Of a stretch of DNA of 25,247 nucleotides, positions 15,439-22,740 are shown piece by piece. Source of the DNA: Brevundimonas sp. UBA5866 (GTDB lineage Bacteria; Pseudomonadota; Alphaproteobacteria; Caulobacterales; Caulobacteraceae); NCBI RefSeq assembly GCF_002432125.1, contig NZ_DJFS01000006.1, forward strand, positions 47,229-72,475, read 5' to 3'. How positions within the stretch are numbered: position 1 is the stretch's first letter; each line of letters starts with the position of its first letter. A program made the translations under genes and the position numbers. The notes beneath the pieces are model-generated. The model was not told the origin of the DNA. It saw nothing but the letters and a program-made list of their open reading frames with translations, and made no database searches.

Positions 15439-17273
15439 ACGCGGTGCCCTATGGCGTGGCTCTGGCCGCCTATCCGGAAGGGCAGCGGTTACTGGCGCGG
15501 GACTGGAGCCAGCATCCGCTCGGCCCTGTGGAGCAGTGGGACGAGAGTCTGCTGGCAGGCCTGTCGTTTATACTGCCCATGTCCCTGCCTGCCGTCATCC
15601 TGTGGGAAAGCTCGGCGCGGCTGTTCTTCAACGCGGCATTCGAAAAGGCCTTTCCGGATAGAAGTCTGGTTCAGGGCCAGGCTGTGGGCGATACGGCGGA
15701 CCCGCTCTGGAAATCCCTGATCAGCTATCGAACCGATGCGACCGAGGTCAGTATTCTGGTGAACGGGATGCCGGAGTGGTGGCAGTTCGTTCAGTCCCCG
15801 CTGGGCACGCGCAGCGGCGATATCCGGGGGCGTATTGTGCTGCTCGTCGATATCAACGCCCGCAAACTGTCGGAGCAGGCATTGAACGCCAGCGAGGAAA
15901 CCCTGCTGAGCCTCATGGACCAGCAGCCGAAATTCCTCTGGCGCTCCGATCCTTTCGGGGCACCGGTATGGATCAACAGATTGGGCCGGCAATTCCTAGG
16001 CCTGGCCGATGGCGAGATGCTGGACGGCGCGCGCTCTATACTGGCACCGGATCTGGCGGTGATGCTGGCCGAGTTACAGCAAGGCGTGAAACTCAGACAG
16101 GCTGTAGAGCTGCAGGTGCGGATACGTTCGGCGCAAAAGGGTGTGCGCTGCTGTCTGATGTATTTCGTGCCCATGATGGATGCGCGCGGACGTGTCCATG
16201 CCTGGTCCGGATCGGGGGCGGATATCCATGAGTGGCATGAGGCGGCCATGCGGGCGAGCCACAGGCTGTCACCTCTGCCCGAAGGCGATCACCAGCGGCC
16301 TGTATTCGACCGCTATGGGCGCAAACAACTGAGCTTCGTTGTCGAGGTGGAAACGGGACGGATGCGTCCGCTCAATGCCCGAAGCGGGGTGGAGTGGGGT
16401 ATCAGTCCCGAGGGACCGCCAGAATTGTTTGCCGACTGGCTCATGCGGTTGCGACCCGAGCAGCGGGAGCGGGCGGATGACACGCTGGCGATGGCCGCCG
16501 AAGGCACCGTCGCCGAGGATGTCTGGACGGTGACCCTGCAGGACGGTTCTGAACGACACGCCCATGTCACGGTGTTCCCAATAACCGGTGAAGATGGCGC
16601 TGTGCGCCAGATCGGCGGCATTCTGAAACCGACCCGCCAGATGCCCGAGCAGAGGGTTTACTTCGTCGATCTGGATCCGCCGCCGAAAAAGTCGCGCTGC
16701 GAGATCCAGCGCGCACTGGTCCTATTGGGCATCAAGGTGCGACGCTTCGATTCACTCGAGACCTTTGCGGTGGTGCATAGCGATCTGAAGCAGGGGGCGC
16801 TGGTCATCCGCTCGTCCAGACCTCACGAGGATTTGCGTGGTGCCTTGGAAATGCTCCACGAAATCCGGGACCGCTTTCCGTGGGTTCTGCTGGCCAATGC
16901 GGTGATGGAAATGGGCGAGGTGGTCGAGATCATGAACCACGGGGCCCAGACCGTGCTGCCACCACAAGCTAAACGCGCCGAAGCCGTCGCGGCTGTGCGC
17001 TCGGCTATTCCGGTGGACGCGCTGTTGAGCGAGAGGGCCGTGGAGGAGTTCGACCGTCTCGACAGCCTGTCAGTGCGCGAACGGCAGGTTCTGGATGGCC
17101 TGTTGGGCGGCGGCACCAACAAGACGATCGCCGCCGCACTGGGACTCAGCCCACGCACGGTAGAGACGCACCGTGCCCATTTGATGGATCGTCTGGGGGC
17201 CAAATCCCTAGCCGATCTGATCCGCATAGTGGGGCCGCACTATATGGCGAACCACACCCGGCGCACGGGCTAG
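15435..17273 (+). CDS. PAS/pseudo-receiver/LuxR-HTH regulator of the adhesin cluster
   Basis: A 612-residue cytoplasmic protein without membrane segments. PAS-like region 1 (about 24-145) begins H-P-L-G-P-V-E-Q-W, the style of PAS domains on HWE kinases. PAS-like 2 spans about 153-265 (F-L-W-R-S-D) and a weaker PAS-like 3 about 300-400. Residues 408 to about 530 resemble a FixJ-type receiver (V-Y-F-V-D-L-D-P) but the phosphoacceptor position reads R459 (L-V-I-R-S-S-R-P), and the conserved Thr and Lys are also absent. A LuxR/FixJ HTH fills about 545-600 (L-S-V-R-E-R-Q, then S-P-R-T-V-E-T-H). It looks like a one-component regulator sensing through PAS. The GTG start overlaps the hlyD stop (GTGA), so it is made with the exporter and probably controls the adhesin cluster. 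The target is inferred from position only. Confidence 0.85.
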   Translation: MNAVPYGVALAAYPEGQRLLARDWSQHPLGPVEQWDESLLAGLSFILPMSLPAVILWESSARLFFNAAFEKAFPDRSLVQGQAVGDTADPLWKSLISYRTDATEVSILVNGMPEWWQFVQSPLGTRSGDIRGRIVLLVDINARKLSEQALNASEETLLSLMDQQPKFLWRSDPFGAPVWINRLGRQFLGLADGEMLDGARSILAPDLAVMLAELQQGVKLRQAVELQVRIRSAQKGVRCCLMYFVPMMDARGRVHAWSGSGADIHEWHEAAMRASHRLSPLPEGDHQRPVFDRYGRKQLSFVVEVETGRMRPLNARSGVEWGISPEGPPELFADWLMRLRPEQRERADDTLAMAAEGTVAEDVWTVTLQDGSERHAHVTVFPITGEDGAVRQIGGILKPTRQMPEQRVYFVDLDPPPKKSRCEIQRALVLLGIKVRRFDSLETFAVVHSDLKQGALVIRSSRPHEDLRGALEMLHEIRDRFPWVLLANAVMEMGEVVEIMNHGAQTVLPPQAKRAEAVAAVRSAIPVDALLSERAVEEFDRLDSLSVRERQVLDGLLGGGTNKTIAAALGLSPRTVETHRAHLMDRLGAKSLADLIRIVGPHYMANHTRRTG

Positions 17274-17303
17274 GCTTTCGACTGTCGGGAAGGTTCGACC
17301 AGA

Positions 17304-17388
17304 TGGTGCCGGTGGTCGGACTCGAACCGACACTCCTTGCGGAACCGGATTTTGAGTCCGGCGCGTCTACCAATTCCACCACACCGGC
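17304..17388 (-). tRNA. tRNA-Leu (anticodon CAA)
   Basis: An 85-base class II tRNA on the minus strand. The acceptor stem pairs GCCGGTG (5') with CACCGGC, followed by A73 and an encoded CCA. The anticodon stem C-C-G-G-A/T-C-C-G-G encloses the loop CTCAAAA, giving anticodon CAA for UUG codons. The long variable arm and the GGTTCGAGTCC T-loop are present. Confidence 0.97.
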
Positions 17389-17408
17389 ACGGTCTGGGAA
17401 GGAGGCGC

Positions 17409-17436
17409 AATCTAGCGATGACTTCGCTGTGGTCAA
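17409..17436 (-). promoter_or_regulatory. Promoter of tRNA-Leu, Caulobacter-type
   Basis: On the minus strand TTGACC (17436-17431) is followed after 14 bases by GCTAGATT (17416-17409). This fits the Caulobacter housekeeping consensus (TTGAC, N10-14, GCTANAWC). The 5' end of the tRNA lies 21 bases further on. Confidence 0.7.
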
Positions 17437-17455
17437 TCCGGTTTGCGAAAAGAAA

Positions 17456-17480
17456 AACGCCGCCCTGTCAGGGCGGCGTT
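17456..17480 (-). terminator. Intrinsic terminator of the FAH-family gene
   Basis: A perfect 11-bp stem, AACGCCGCCCT with AGGGCGGCGTT and a 3-base loop. On the minus strand it is followed by TTTTTCTTTT, a good U-tract. It lies 10 bases after the stop codon of the FAH-family gene and isolates it from the tRNA. Confidence 0.9.
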
Positions 17481-17490
17481 TCGTGTGGAC

Positions 17491-18498
17491 CTAGACGGGG
17501 GAGACCGTCTGCTCGATCGTGCCGAAAATCGAATGGCGCTGATCGTCCAGCATCTCGATCCGGACCACGTCGCCGTGTTTGAGGAAACCGGTTTCAGGGG
17601 CTCCCTTCTGGATGGTTTCGACCATGCGCACCTCGGCGATGCAGCTATAGCCCAGACCGCCTTCGCTCACGGGGCGGCCGGGGCCGCCGTCGGCATCCTT
17701 GTTCGAGACTGTGCCCGAGCCGATGATGGTGCCGGCGCACAGGGCGCGGGTCTTGGCCAGGTGGGCGATCAGTGTGCCGAAGTCGAAGGTCATGTCTACA
17801 CCGGCGTCGGCGCGACCGAATGGCTGGCCGTTGATATCGACGCTCAGTACACCGTGCAGCTTGCCGTCCTTGAAACGGTCGCCCAGGGCGTCGGGCGTCA
17901 CGAATACGGGTGACAGGGCGCTGGCAGGCTTGGACTGGACAAAGCCGAAACCCTTGGCCAGTTCGCCGGGGATCAGATTGCGAAGCGAAACATCATTGAC
18001 CAGGCCGACCAGACGGATGGCCGACAGGGCTTCCTCGCGGCTGGCACCCAGAGGCACATCGCCGGTCACGACCACGATCTCGGCCTCGAGGTCGCAGCCC
18101 CAGGCTTCGTCCTTGAGCGGCACAGGATCACGCGGGGCCAGAAACCCGTCCGAGCCGCCTTGATACATCAGCGGATCGGTCCAGAAGCTGGACGGCATTT
18201 CGGCATTGCGGGCCTTACGGACCAATTCGACGTGGTTCACATAGGCGGAACCATCAGCCCATTGATAGGCGCGGGGCAGCGGCGCGGCGGCTTCGCGCTC
18301 GTGGAAGCGGCCACGGGGCACAGCCTCGTGTTCCAGGCTTTCGGCGAGGGTGCGAAGCAGAGGCTCGCAACGATCCCAATCATCCAGGGCGGCCTGAAGG
18401 GTCGGTGCGATCAGGAAGGCGTCCGTATACCAGTTAAGGTCTTCGGAAACGACGACGAGGCGGCCATCGCGGCCATGCTTGAGCGAAGCGAGTTTCAT
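17491..18498 (-). CDS. Fumarylacetoacetate hydrolase family protein
   Basis: A 335-residue cytoplasmic enzyme. After an N-terminal domain of about 75 residues, the catalytic domain shows the family metal site: E138 and E140 in D-L-E-A-E-I, and D169 in the V-N-D-V-S motif. G-S-G-T-V-S-N-K-D and G-D-V-V-R-I-E-M near the end also match. True fumarylacetoacetases are longer (about 420 residues), but bacterial members of this length occur in tyrosine and homogentisate catabolism and as acylpyruvate hydrolases, so the exact substrate is left open. No catabolic partner genes adjoin it. It is monocistronic, with a clear terminator behind it. The ATG at 18498 lacks a strong ribosome site. Confidence 0.85.
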   Translation of the reverse strand: MKLASLKHGRDGRLVVVSEDLNWYTDAFLIAPTLQAALDDWDRCEPLLRTLAESLEHEAVPRGRFHEREAAAPLPRAYQWADGSAYVNHVELVRKARNAEMPSSFWTDPLMYQGGSDGFLAPRDPVPLKDEAWGCDLEAEIVVVTGDVPLGASREEALSAIRLVGLVNDVSLRNLIPGELAKGFGFVQSKPASALSPVFVTPDALGDRFKDGKLHGVLSVDINGQPFGRADAGVDMTFDFGTLIAHLAKTRALCAGTIIGSGTVSNKDADGGPGRPVSEGGLGYSCIAEVRMVETIQKGAPETGFLKHGDVVRIEMLDDQRHSIFGTIEQTVSPV

Positions 18499-18582
18499 GG
18501 AACAAAGCTAGTCGGATACGCCGAATTCGCAAACTGAATCTGTCAGGCTGCCCCTGAAATCCGGCAATACTGTACCGCTTGC

Positions 18583-18852
18583 CTAGCGGCTGGGGGCAGA
18601 AATGACGGCCCGCGCCTCGGCTCCGGTCTGAAGCATGGGATCGCGGACCTCGACCTCGACCACAATGGCACCGCCAACAATGCCGTTGTCCCAGAGGTAG
18701 CGGCGCTCGACCTCGACCTCGCGGCCGGACGGAGCCATAGCGTCGTACACATCACCCCACGGGGTAATCTTGCGCATCTCGGCAAAGTGCAGGCTGCACG
18801 CGGCGTCCAATTCCTCGAGCGCCATTTCGGATAGTTCGTTTTCGGTAGACAT
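18583..18852 (-). CDS. Small hypothetical protein
   Basis: An 89-residue soluble protein that I do not recognise. The N-terminal half is acidic and helical (E-L-S-E-M-A-L-E-E-L-D-A-A-C). The C-terminal half is strand-like with alternating charged and hydrophobic residues (E-V-E-V-E-R-R-Y and A-I-V-V-E-V-E-V-R-D). The sensible residue composition and lack of overlap with other genes support a real gene. It lies between the FAH-family gene and the methyltransferase, all on the minus strand, with gaps of 84 and 46 bases. No function is proposed. Confidence 0.6.
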   Translation of the reverse strand: MSTENELSEMALEELDAACSLHFAEMRKITPWGDVYDAMAPSGREVEVERRYLWDNGIVGGAIVVEVEVRDPMLQTGAEARAVISAPSR

Positions 18853-18898
18853 GGTCTGCCTATATAGGGGCTATGGACGCGCGGCTAAGTTTTTGCGC

Positions 18899-19369
18899 CT
18901 AGATCCAGCGCCGGACCCTCTGGCGATAGTCGTCATAGGCTGCACCGAATACCGATGCCAGGTGCGCTTCCTCGCGCGGGATGACCAAGCGGTCGATCAC
19001 GATCACGCAGACAATCGCCAGACCCAGTGCGACCGGCGAATCCATCGCCACCGCAAAGCCGCAGTAGGTCAGGGTAAAACCGAGATAGATCGGATTGCGC
19101 GTCAGGCCGAAAATGCCGTCGCTCAGCAGGGTCGAAGCGCCCTTCCACGGCTCGACAGCGGTGTTGTGGCGGCGCATCTGGCCGGCTGCCAGCCCGTCGA
19201 ACCCCAGACCCACCACAATCAGGGCCACGGCAATCCCGCGACGCATCATGTCCGTCAGGCCTATCGTCAGATCGGTGGTGATCTGTTCGATCCCCCACCC
19301 CGCCAGCAGGAAACCCAGAAAGATCAGGGGCGGTGGAAATTTGATGCCGGGGGATGCGGAATGGCTCAT
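18899..19369 (-). CDS. ICMT/PEMT-like membrane methyltransferase family protein
   Basis: A 156-residue protein with about four hydrophobic helices. The C-terminal half has the isoprenylcysteine/phospholipid methyltransferase signature: R-N-P-I-Y-L-G-F (91-98), then R-E-E-A-H-L (132-137), F-G and Y-x-x-Y ending in R-V-R-R-W. These motifs bind SAM in eukaryotic ICMT; bacterial members modify unknown lipids or small molecules. Its ATG overlaps the stop of the upstream isoaspartyl peptidase gene (ATGA), so the two are co-translated, although no biochemical link between them is obvious. Confidence 0.82.
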   Translation of the reverse strand: MSHSASPGIKFPPPLIFLGFLLAGWGIEQITTDLTIGLTDMMRRGIAVALIVVGLGFDGLAAGQMRRHNTAVEPWKGASTLLSDGIFGLTRNPIYLGFTLTYCGFAVAMDSPVALGLAIVCVIVIDRLVIPREEAHLASVFGAAYDDYRQRVRRWI

Positions 19370-20466
19370 TGGTTTTCTTCGTCAGCGTAGATGGCCACGC
19401 GCGGCTGCGCATGGCTGGACACCGCGCCGCGGTACATGCCGGAGGTGTTCATGGAAAAGGCGATGGTGCCGTCAGGGGCGACGGCAATAACACCACCATC
19501 ACCTCCCAGACGTCCGACCTCCGCGATCTCCGCATCGGCGGCCTGTTTCAGGCTCATGCCTGAGGCGGTGCCGTGGCAGATGTCGCGTGCGACGGTGGCG
19601 CGGATGAAATATTCGCCCGCGCCCGTCGCCGATACGGCACACCCCTCGGCGTTCGAGGCATAGGTGCCCGCGCCGATCACCGGAACATCGCCAACCCGGC
19701 CCCAGCGTTTGCCGGTGGTGCCCCCGGTAGAGGTGGCGGCGGCGATACGTCCCTGACGGTCCAGGGCGACGGCTCCCACGGTGCCGAACTTGCGTTCGTC
19801 CAGCGGGGCTTCGTGTAGATTGAAGGCCAGGGGGGCCGCGGGGCCGCTTACGGCCGGTGCGGGGGGAGCGCCTTCGGGTCTGGGGGGAATGGCTTCGCCG
19901 CGGCCGCGCAATGCGCGTTCCAAGGCCTGCCAGCGACTTTCGGTGAAATAGTAGGCGGGCGCGACCTTCTCCAGCCCGATGGAGTCGGCAAACACCTCTG
20001 CCCCCTCGCCAATCAGCATGACGTGGGGGGATCGCTCCATTACGGCGCGGGCGGCACGGATGGGATTGCGCGTGCGGGTCAGTCCGGCCACGGCTGCGGC
20101 ATTCAGATCGGTGCCGTCCATAATGGCGGCATCCAGTTCGTTGCGGCCGTCAGAGGTAAAGACCGCGCCTTTGCCCGCGTTGAAAAGCGGATTGTCCTCC
20201 AGCACACGGACAGCGGCTTCAACCGCATCCAGCGCCGATCCGTTGGCCGCCAATACAGCCTGACCCGCATCGAGGGCCTGTTGCAGGCCCTGACGGTAAA
20301 GGGCGTCCCGTTCGGGGCTGAGTTCGGAGCGGTTGATCACACCCGCGCCGCCATGAATGGCCAAGGCCCAGGGCGCTTCCCCGCCCTGCGTCTGTTGGGC
20401 CAGAACAGGCACTGGCGCTGCGCAAACAGCGATGGCTGCCAGCAGTCCGAACGTTGTCGATTTCAT
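19366..20466 (-). CDS. Secreted isoaspartyl peptidase/L-asparaginase (Ntn hydrolase)
   Basis: A 366-residue proenzyme of the plant-type asparaginase family. Residues 1-23 are a Sec signal peptide ending V-L-A. The large subunit begins A-L-A-I-H-G-G-A-G, and contains the G-S-A-L-D-A-V-E-A-A-V and N-P-L-F-N-A-G-K-G-A-V-F motifs. A Pro-rich linker precedes the autocleavage site, where T229 of G-T-V-G-A-V-A-L-D becomes the N-terminal nucleophile of the small subunit. S-T-G-G-T-T-G-K-R and G-D-V-P-V-I-G-A-G-T-Y-A follow as expected. It should act in the periplasm on isoaspartyl dipeptides and asparagine. The ATG has GGAGGGTG at good spacing. It forms an overlapping pair with the methyltransferase gene. 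Confidence 0.93.
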   Translation of the reverse strand: MKSTTFGLLAAIAVCAAPVPVLAQQTQGGEAPWALAIHGGAGVINRSELSPERDALYRQGLQQALDAGQAVLAANGSALDAVEAAVRVLEDNPLFNAGKGAVFTSDGRNELDAAIMDGTDLNAAAVAGLTRTRNPIRAARAVMERSPHVMLIGEGAEVFADSIGLEKVAPAYYFTESRWQALERALRGRGEAIPPRPEGAPPAPAVSGPAAPLAFNLHEAPLDERKFGTVGAVALDRQGRIAAATSTGGTTGKRWGRVGDVPVIGAGTYASNAEGCAVSATGAGEYFIRATVARDICHGTASGMSLKQAADAEIAEVGRLGGDGGVIAVAPDGTIAFSMNTSGMYRGAVSSHAQPRVAIYADEENQ

Positions 20467-20517
20467 GGATCACCCTCCGCTAATCCCGCACCGAGATACG
20501 GCGGGGCAGAGGCTTTG

Positions 20518-20775
20518 TCACCCGCCGTGGCCGAGCGTGGTATCGGTCCGCCCGTAAAACCGCACCGCCAGACGATAGCCGACGGCCGGCAGAATGGCGC
20601 AGATCACAGCGATGAACAGCACCGACCAAAAGCCGCCGTTGAGCGCTTGAACGCCGATGAACCACGCCCCCACAATGGCGGCAGGCGGACTTAACCAGGG
20701 CAACCAGCGCGGACTTTGCATGGGCATTGCGAGCTTCGACAGACCAGAAAGAAGACGAAGATAACGCGGGGGCAC
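20518..20775 (-). CDS. Possible small membrane protein
   Basis: An 85-residue frame from a GTG start. Residues about 30-70 form two hydrophobic helices (A-A-I-V-G-A-W-F-I-G and F-I-A-V-I-C-A-I-L-P-A-V-G), followed by a basic turn (R-L-A-V-R-F-Y-G-R). The ATG codons at 20727 or 20721 would give 69 or 67 residues with both helices intact and are equally likely. No ribosome site stands out. It lies 51 bases upstream of the asparaginase gene on the same strand and is divergent from the YqaA-like gene. No known family is recognised. Confidence 0.45.
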   Translation of the reverse strand: MPPRYLRLLSGLSKLAMPMQSPRWLPWLSPPAAIVGAWFIGVQALNGGFWSVLFIAVICAILPAVGYRLAVRFYGRTDTTLGHGG

Positions 20776-20972
20776 AGATACAACCGGACAGGTAGACAGG
20801 GATGTAGAGGCCGGGCGGCAGTCCGCCCTCTCTGACAGCCAAGCTATGCCGTATACCCGGTCAGGACAAGGTGGTCGTATGGCCGCACCATTTGCATCGC
20901 GCCTATCGCTGTGGGCGGGCTGTTGCTATGGAGAAGGCAGCGCGCACATGTGCTCGCTCCTACGCCGAGAAG

Positions 20973-21554
20973 ATGATGCTGCGTAAGCTTTATGACTGGG
21001 TCTTTTCGCTGGCCTGCCACCGTCGTGCGACACCGGCACTGGCTGCGGTCTCTTTCGCCGAAAGCTCTTTCTTCCCCATTCCGCCCGATGTCATGCTGGC
21101 CCCGATGGTGCTGGCGCGTCCGGACCGTGCCTATTTCTATGCCACGGTCTGTACGGTGGCGTCGGTTCTGGGCGGACTGCTCGGCTATCTGATCGGCATG
21201 TTTCTGGAGCCGGTCGGCATGTGGATGCTGGCCACAATGGGCAAGACCGAGGCTTTCGAAACCTCCAAAGCCATGTTCCAGCAGCACGGCGCATGGGTGA
21301 TCCTGATCAAGGGTCTGACCCCCATCCCGTTCAAGCTGATCACCATCTCGGCGGGTATATTCAAGTTCAATCTGGCCCTGTTCATAGCGCTCAGCGTGCT
21401 GACGCGGGGCATGCGTTTCTTCCTCGTGGCCTTTGTGCTGAAGCGCTGGGGGGCGCCGATGCTGGCAGTGGTCGAGAAACGCCTGGCCCTGTTTACCGTG
21501 CTGTTTCTGGTGCTGCTGGTCGGTGGCCTGGTGGCGGTAAAATTCATCCACTGA
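20973..21554 (+). CDS. YqaA/DedA-like (VTT domain) membrane protein
   Basis: A 193-residue inner membrane protein. It has the YqaA layout: a short N-terminus, then F-A-E-S-S-F-F-P-I-P-P-D-V (about 28-40), a glycine-rich helix (G-G-L-L-G-Y-L-I-G), and the conserved loop K-G-L-T-P-I-P-F-K-L-I-T-I-S-A-G. These re-entrant loops define the SNARE-associated/VTT family, linked to lipid scrambling or membrane homeostasis in DedA relatives. ATG 20973 (or 20976) is preferred: the upstream frame to 20871 encodes a Cys/Arg-rich segment unlike the family. It starts the yqaA-dsbB-coq7 run, with 45 bases to dsbB. Confidence 0.85.
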   Translation: MMLRKLYDWVFSLACHRRATPALAAVSFAESSFFPIPPDVMLAPMVLARPDRAYFYATVCTVASVLGGLLGYLIGMFLEPVGMWMLATMGKTEAFETSKAMFQQHGAWVILIKGLTPIPFKLITISAGIFKFNLALFIALSVLTRGMRFFLVAFVLKRWGAPMLAVVEKRLALFTVLFLVLLVGGLVAVKFIH

Positions 21555-21599
21555 ACAGGGTGGGTGACGGGTGCCTGATTGGAAGCTAAGACTGCTCCC

Positions 21600-22139
21600 A
21601 TGAAGGCTCTTTATTCCAACCTGAAGCGCTGGTGGACGGCGGTTGCGTTTGTGGTGTCGGGCACCATGCTGGGCGCGGCCCATGCGTTCGAGCGTTTCGG
21701 CGGTCTTGATCCGTGCAACCTGTGCCTGAAACAGCGCGAGGTCTATTGGGCCGCGCTGGCGGTTTCGGGTGCGGCGACCCTGTGGCACCTGATCAGCAGG
21801 TCGCGCCGGGGGACACCGCGTCTGGCGGCCTTCGTGCTGGCTCTCGTCTTCATCACCAGCGCGATCACCGCGGGCTTCCATGCGGGTGGCGAACAGGAAT
21901 GGTGGGCGCTGCCAGCCACCTGTTCGGCGGGTAATCCGCTGGACGTGGACCTGTCTAATCTGGCGGGTATCCTTGACGGCTCGGTCGAGGTCGCACCGGT
22001 TACGGGCTGTGGCGATATCCCTTGGAGCTTCCTTGGCCTGTCTATGGCAGCGTGGAACTTTGTGGTTTCTCTGGCGCTGGCCATAATGAGCCTGGTGGCG
22101 GCAAAACGTCCCAAAGACGCCCGCGCGCCGCGTAAGTAG
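21600..22139 (+). CDS. dsbB: Disulfide bond formation protein DsbB
   Basis: A 179-residue inner membrane protein with four predicted helices. The first periplasmic loop carries the C39-x-x-C42 pair in L-D-P-C-N-L-C-L-K-Q-R, and the second loop has C108 and C137, so the full DsbB redox relay is present. The family reoxidises DsbA and passes electrons to ubiquinone. No dsbA lies in the window. The pairing with coq7 ten bases downstream is pleasing because Coq7 makes the quinone that DsbB uses, but this may be chance. ATG 21600 is used; a TTG at 21579 is possible but unnecessary. Confidence 0.9.
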   Translation: MKALYSNLKRWWTAVAFVVSGTMLGAAHAFERFGGLDPCNLCLKQREVYWAALAVSGAATLWHLISRSRRGTPRLAAFVLALVFITSAITAGFHAGGEQEWWALPATCSAGNPLDVDLSNLAGILDGSVEVAPVTGCGDIPWSFLGLSMAAWNFVVSLALAIMSLVAAKRPKDARAPRK

Positions 22140-22149
22140 GATACTGCGT

Positions 22150-22740
22150 ATGACCCAAGCCACTGACAATGTCGCCGAAGCCCGCCGCGTCCCCCTGCCG
22201 CGACCGGGGGCCGGTGCGCAGGACCGCCGCATGGCCGAGATGCTGCGTGTGGATCATGCGGGCGAGTTCGCGGCGGTCCAGATCTATCGCGCGCAGCGCG
22301 CCATTCTGGGTGATCGCAAGGGTATGGACGGCATCACCCGCGACCTGACCGACATGGAAGGGCACGAACAGGTCCATCTGGACCGTTTCAACGCCCTGCT
22401 GACCGAGAAACAGGTGCGGCCCACGGCCATGATTCCGGTGTGGAAGGTGGCGGCCACGGTCCTGGGGGCCGGTACGGCCCTGCTGGGTGAAAAAGCCGCG
22501 CACGCCTGCACCGAGGCGGTCGAGAGCGTCATCGAGAAACACTACGCCGACCAGATCGCCGAGATCAAAGACAGCGATCCGGAGCTGGCGGCCGAGCTGA
22601 CCCAGTTCCGTGAAGAGGAACTGATGCACCACGACCATGCCATTGCCCACGGCAGCCGCGAGGCTCCGGCCTATCGCCTGCTTAGCAGTGTGATCAAGCT
22701 GGGCTGTCAGGCCGCGATCAAGATCAGCGAGCGGGTGTAG
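22150..22740 (+). CDS. coq7: Demethoxyubiquinone hydroxylase, Coq7 family
   Basis: A 196-residue diiron hydroxylase for a late step of ubiquinone synthesis (DMQ to demethylubiquinone). Ligands by family pattern are E39 (D-H-A-G-E), E73 and H76 (E-Q-V-H), E125 (A-V-E), and E157 and H160 (E-L-M-H). The two related helical pairs and G-T-A-L-L-G-E-K-A-A are characteristic. Its length is normal for alphaproteobacterial members. It follows dsbB after 10 bases, and its last 17 bases overlap the 3' end of the convergent lipoprotein gene. A terminator lies 67 bases after its stop. Confidence 0.95.
   Translation: MTQATDNVAEARRVPLPRPGAGAQDRRMAEMLRVDHAGEFAAVQIYRAQRAILGDRKGMDGITRDLTDMEGHEQVHLDRFNALLTEKQVRPTAMIPVWKVAATVLGAGTALLGEKAAHACTEAVESVIEKHYADQIAEIKDSDPELAAELTQFREEELMHHDHAIAHGSREAPAYRLLSSVIKLGCQAAIKISERV

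Noticed and set aside
20844..22232. 462-residue open frame on the minus strand
   Set aside because: Lies opposite the yqaA-like and dsbB genes, both of which have clear family motifs.
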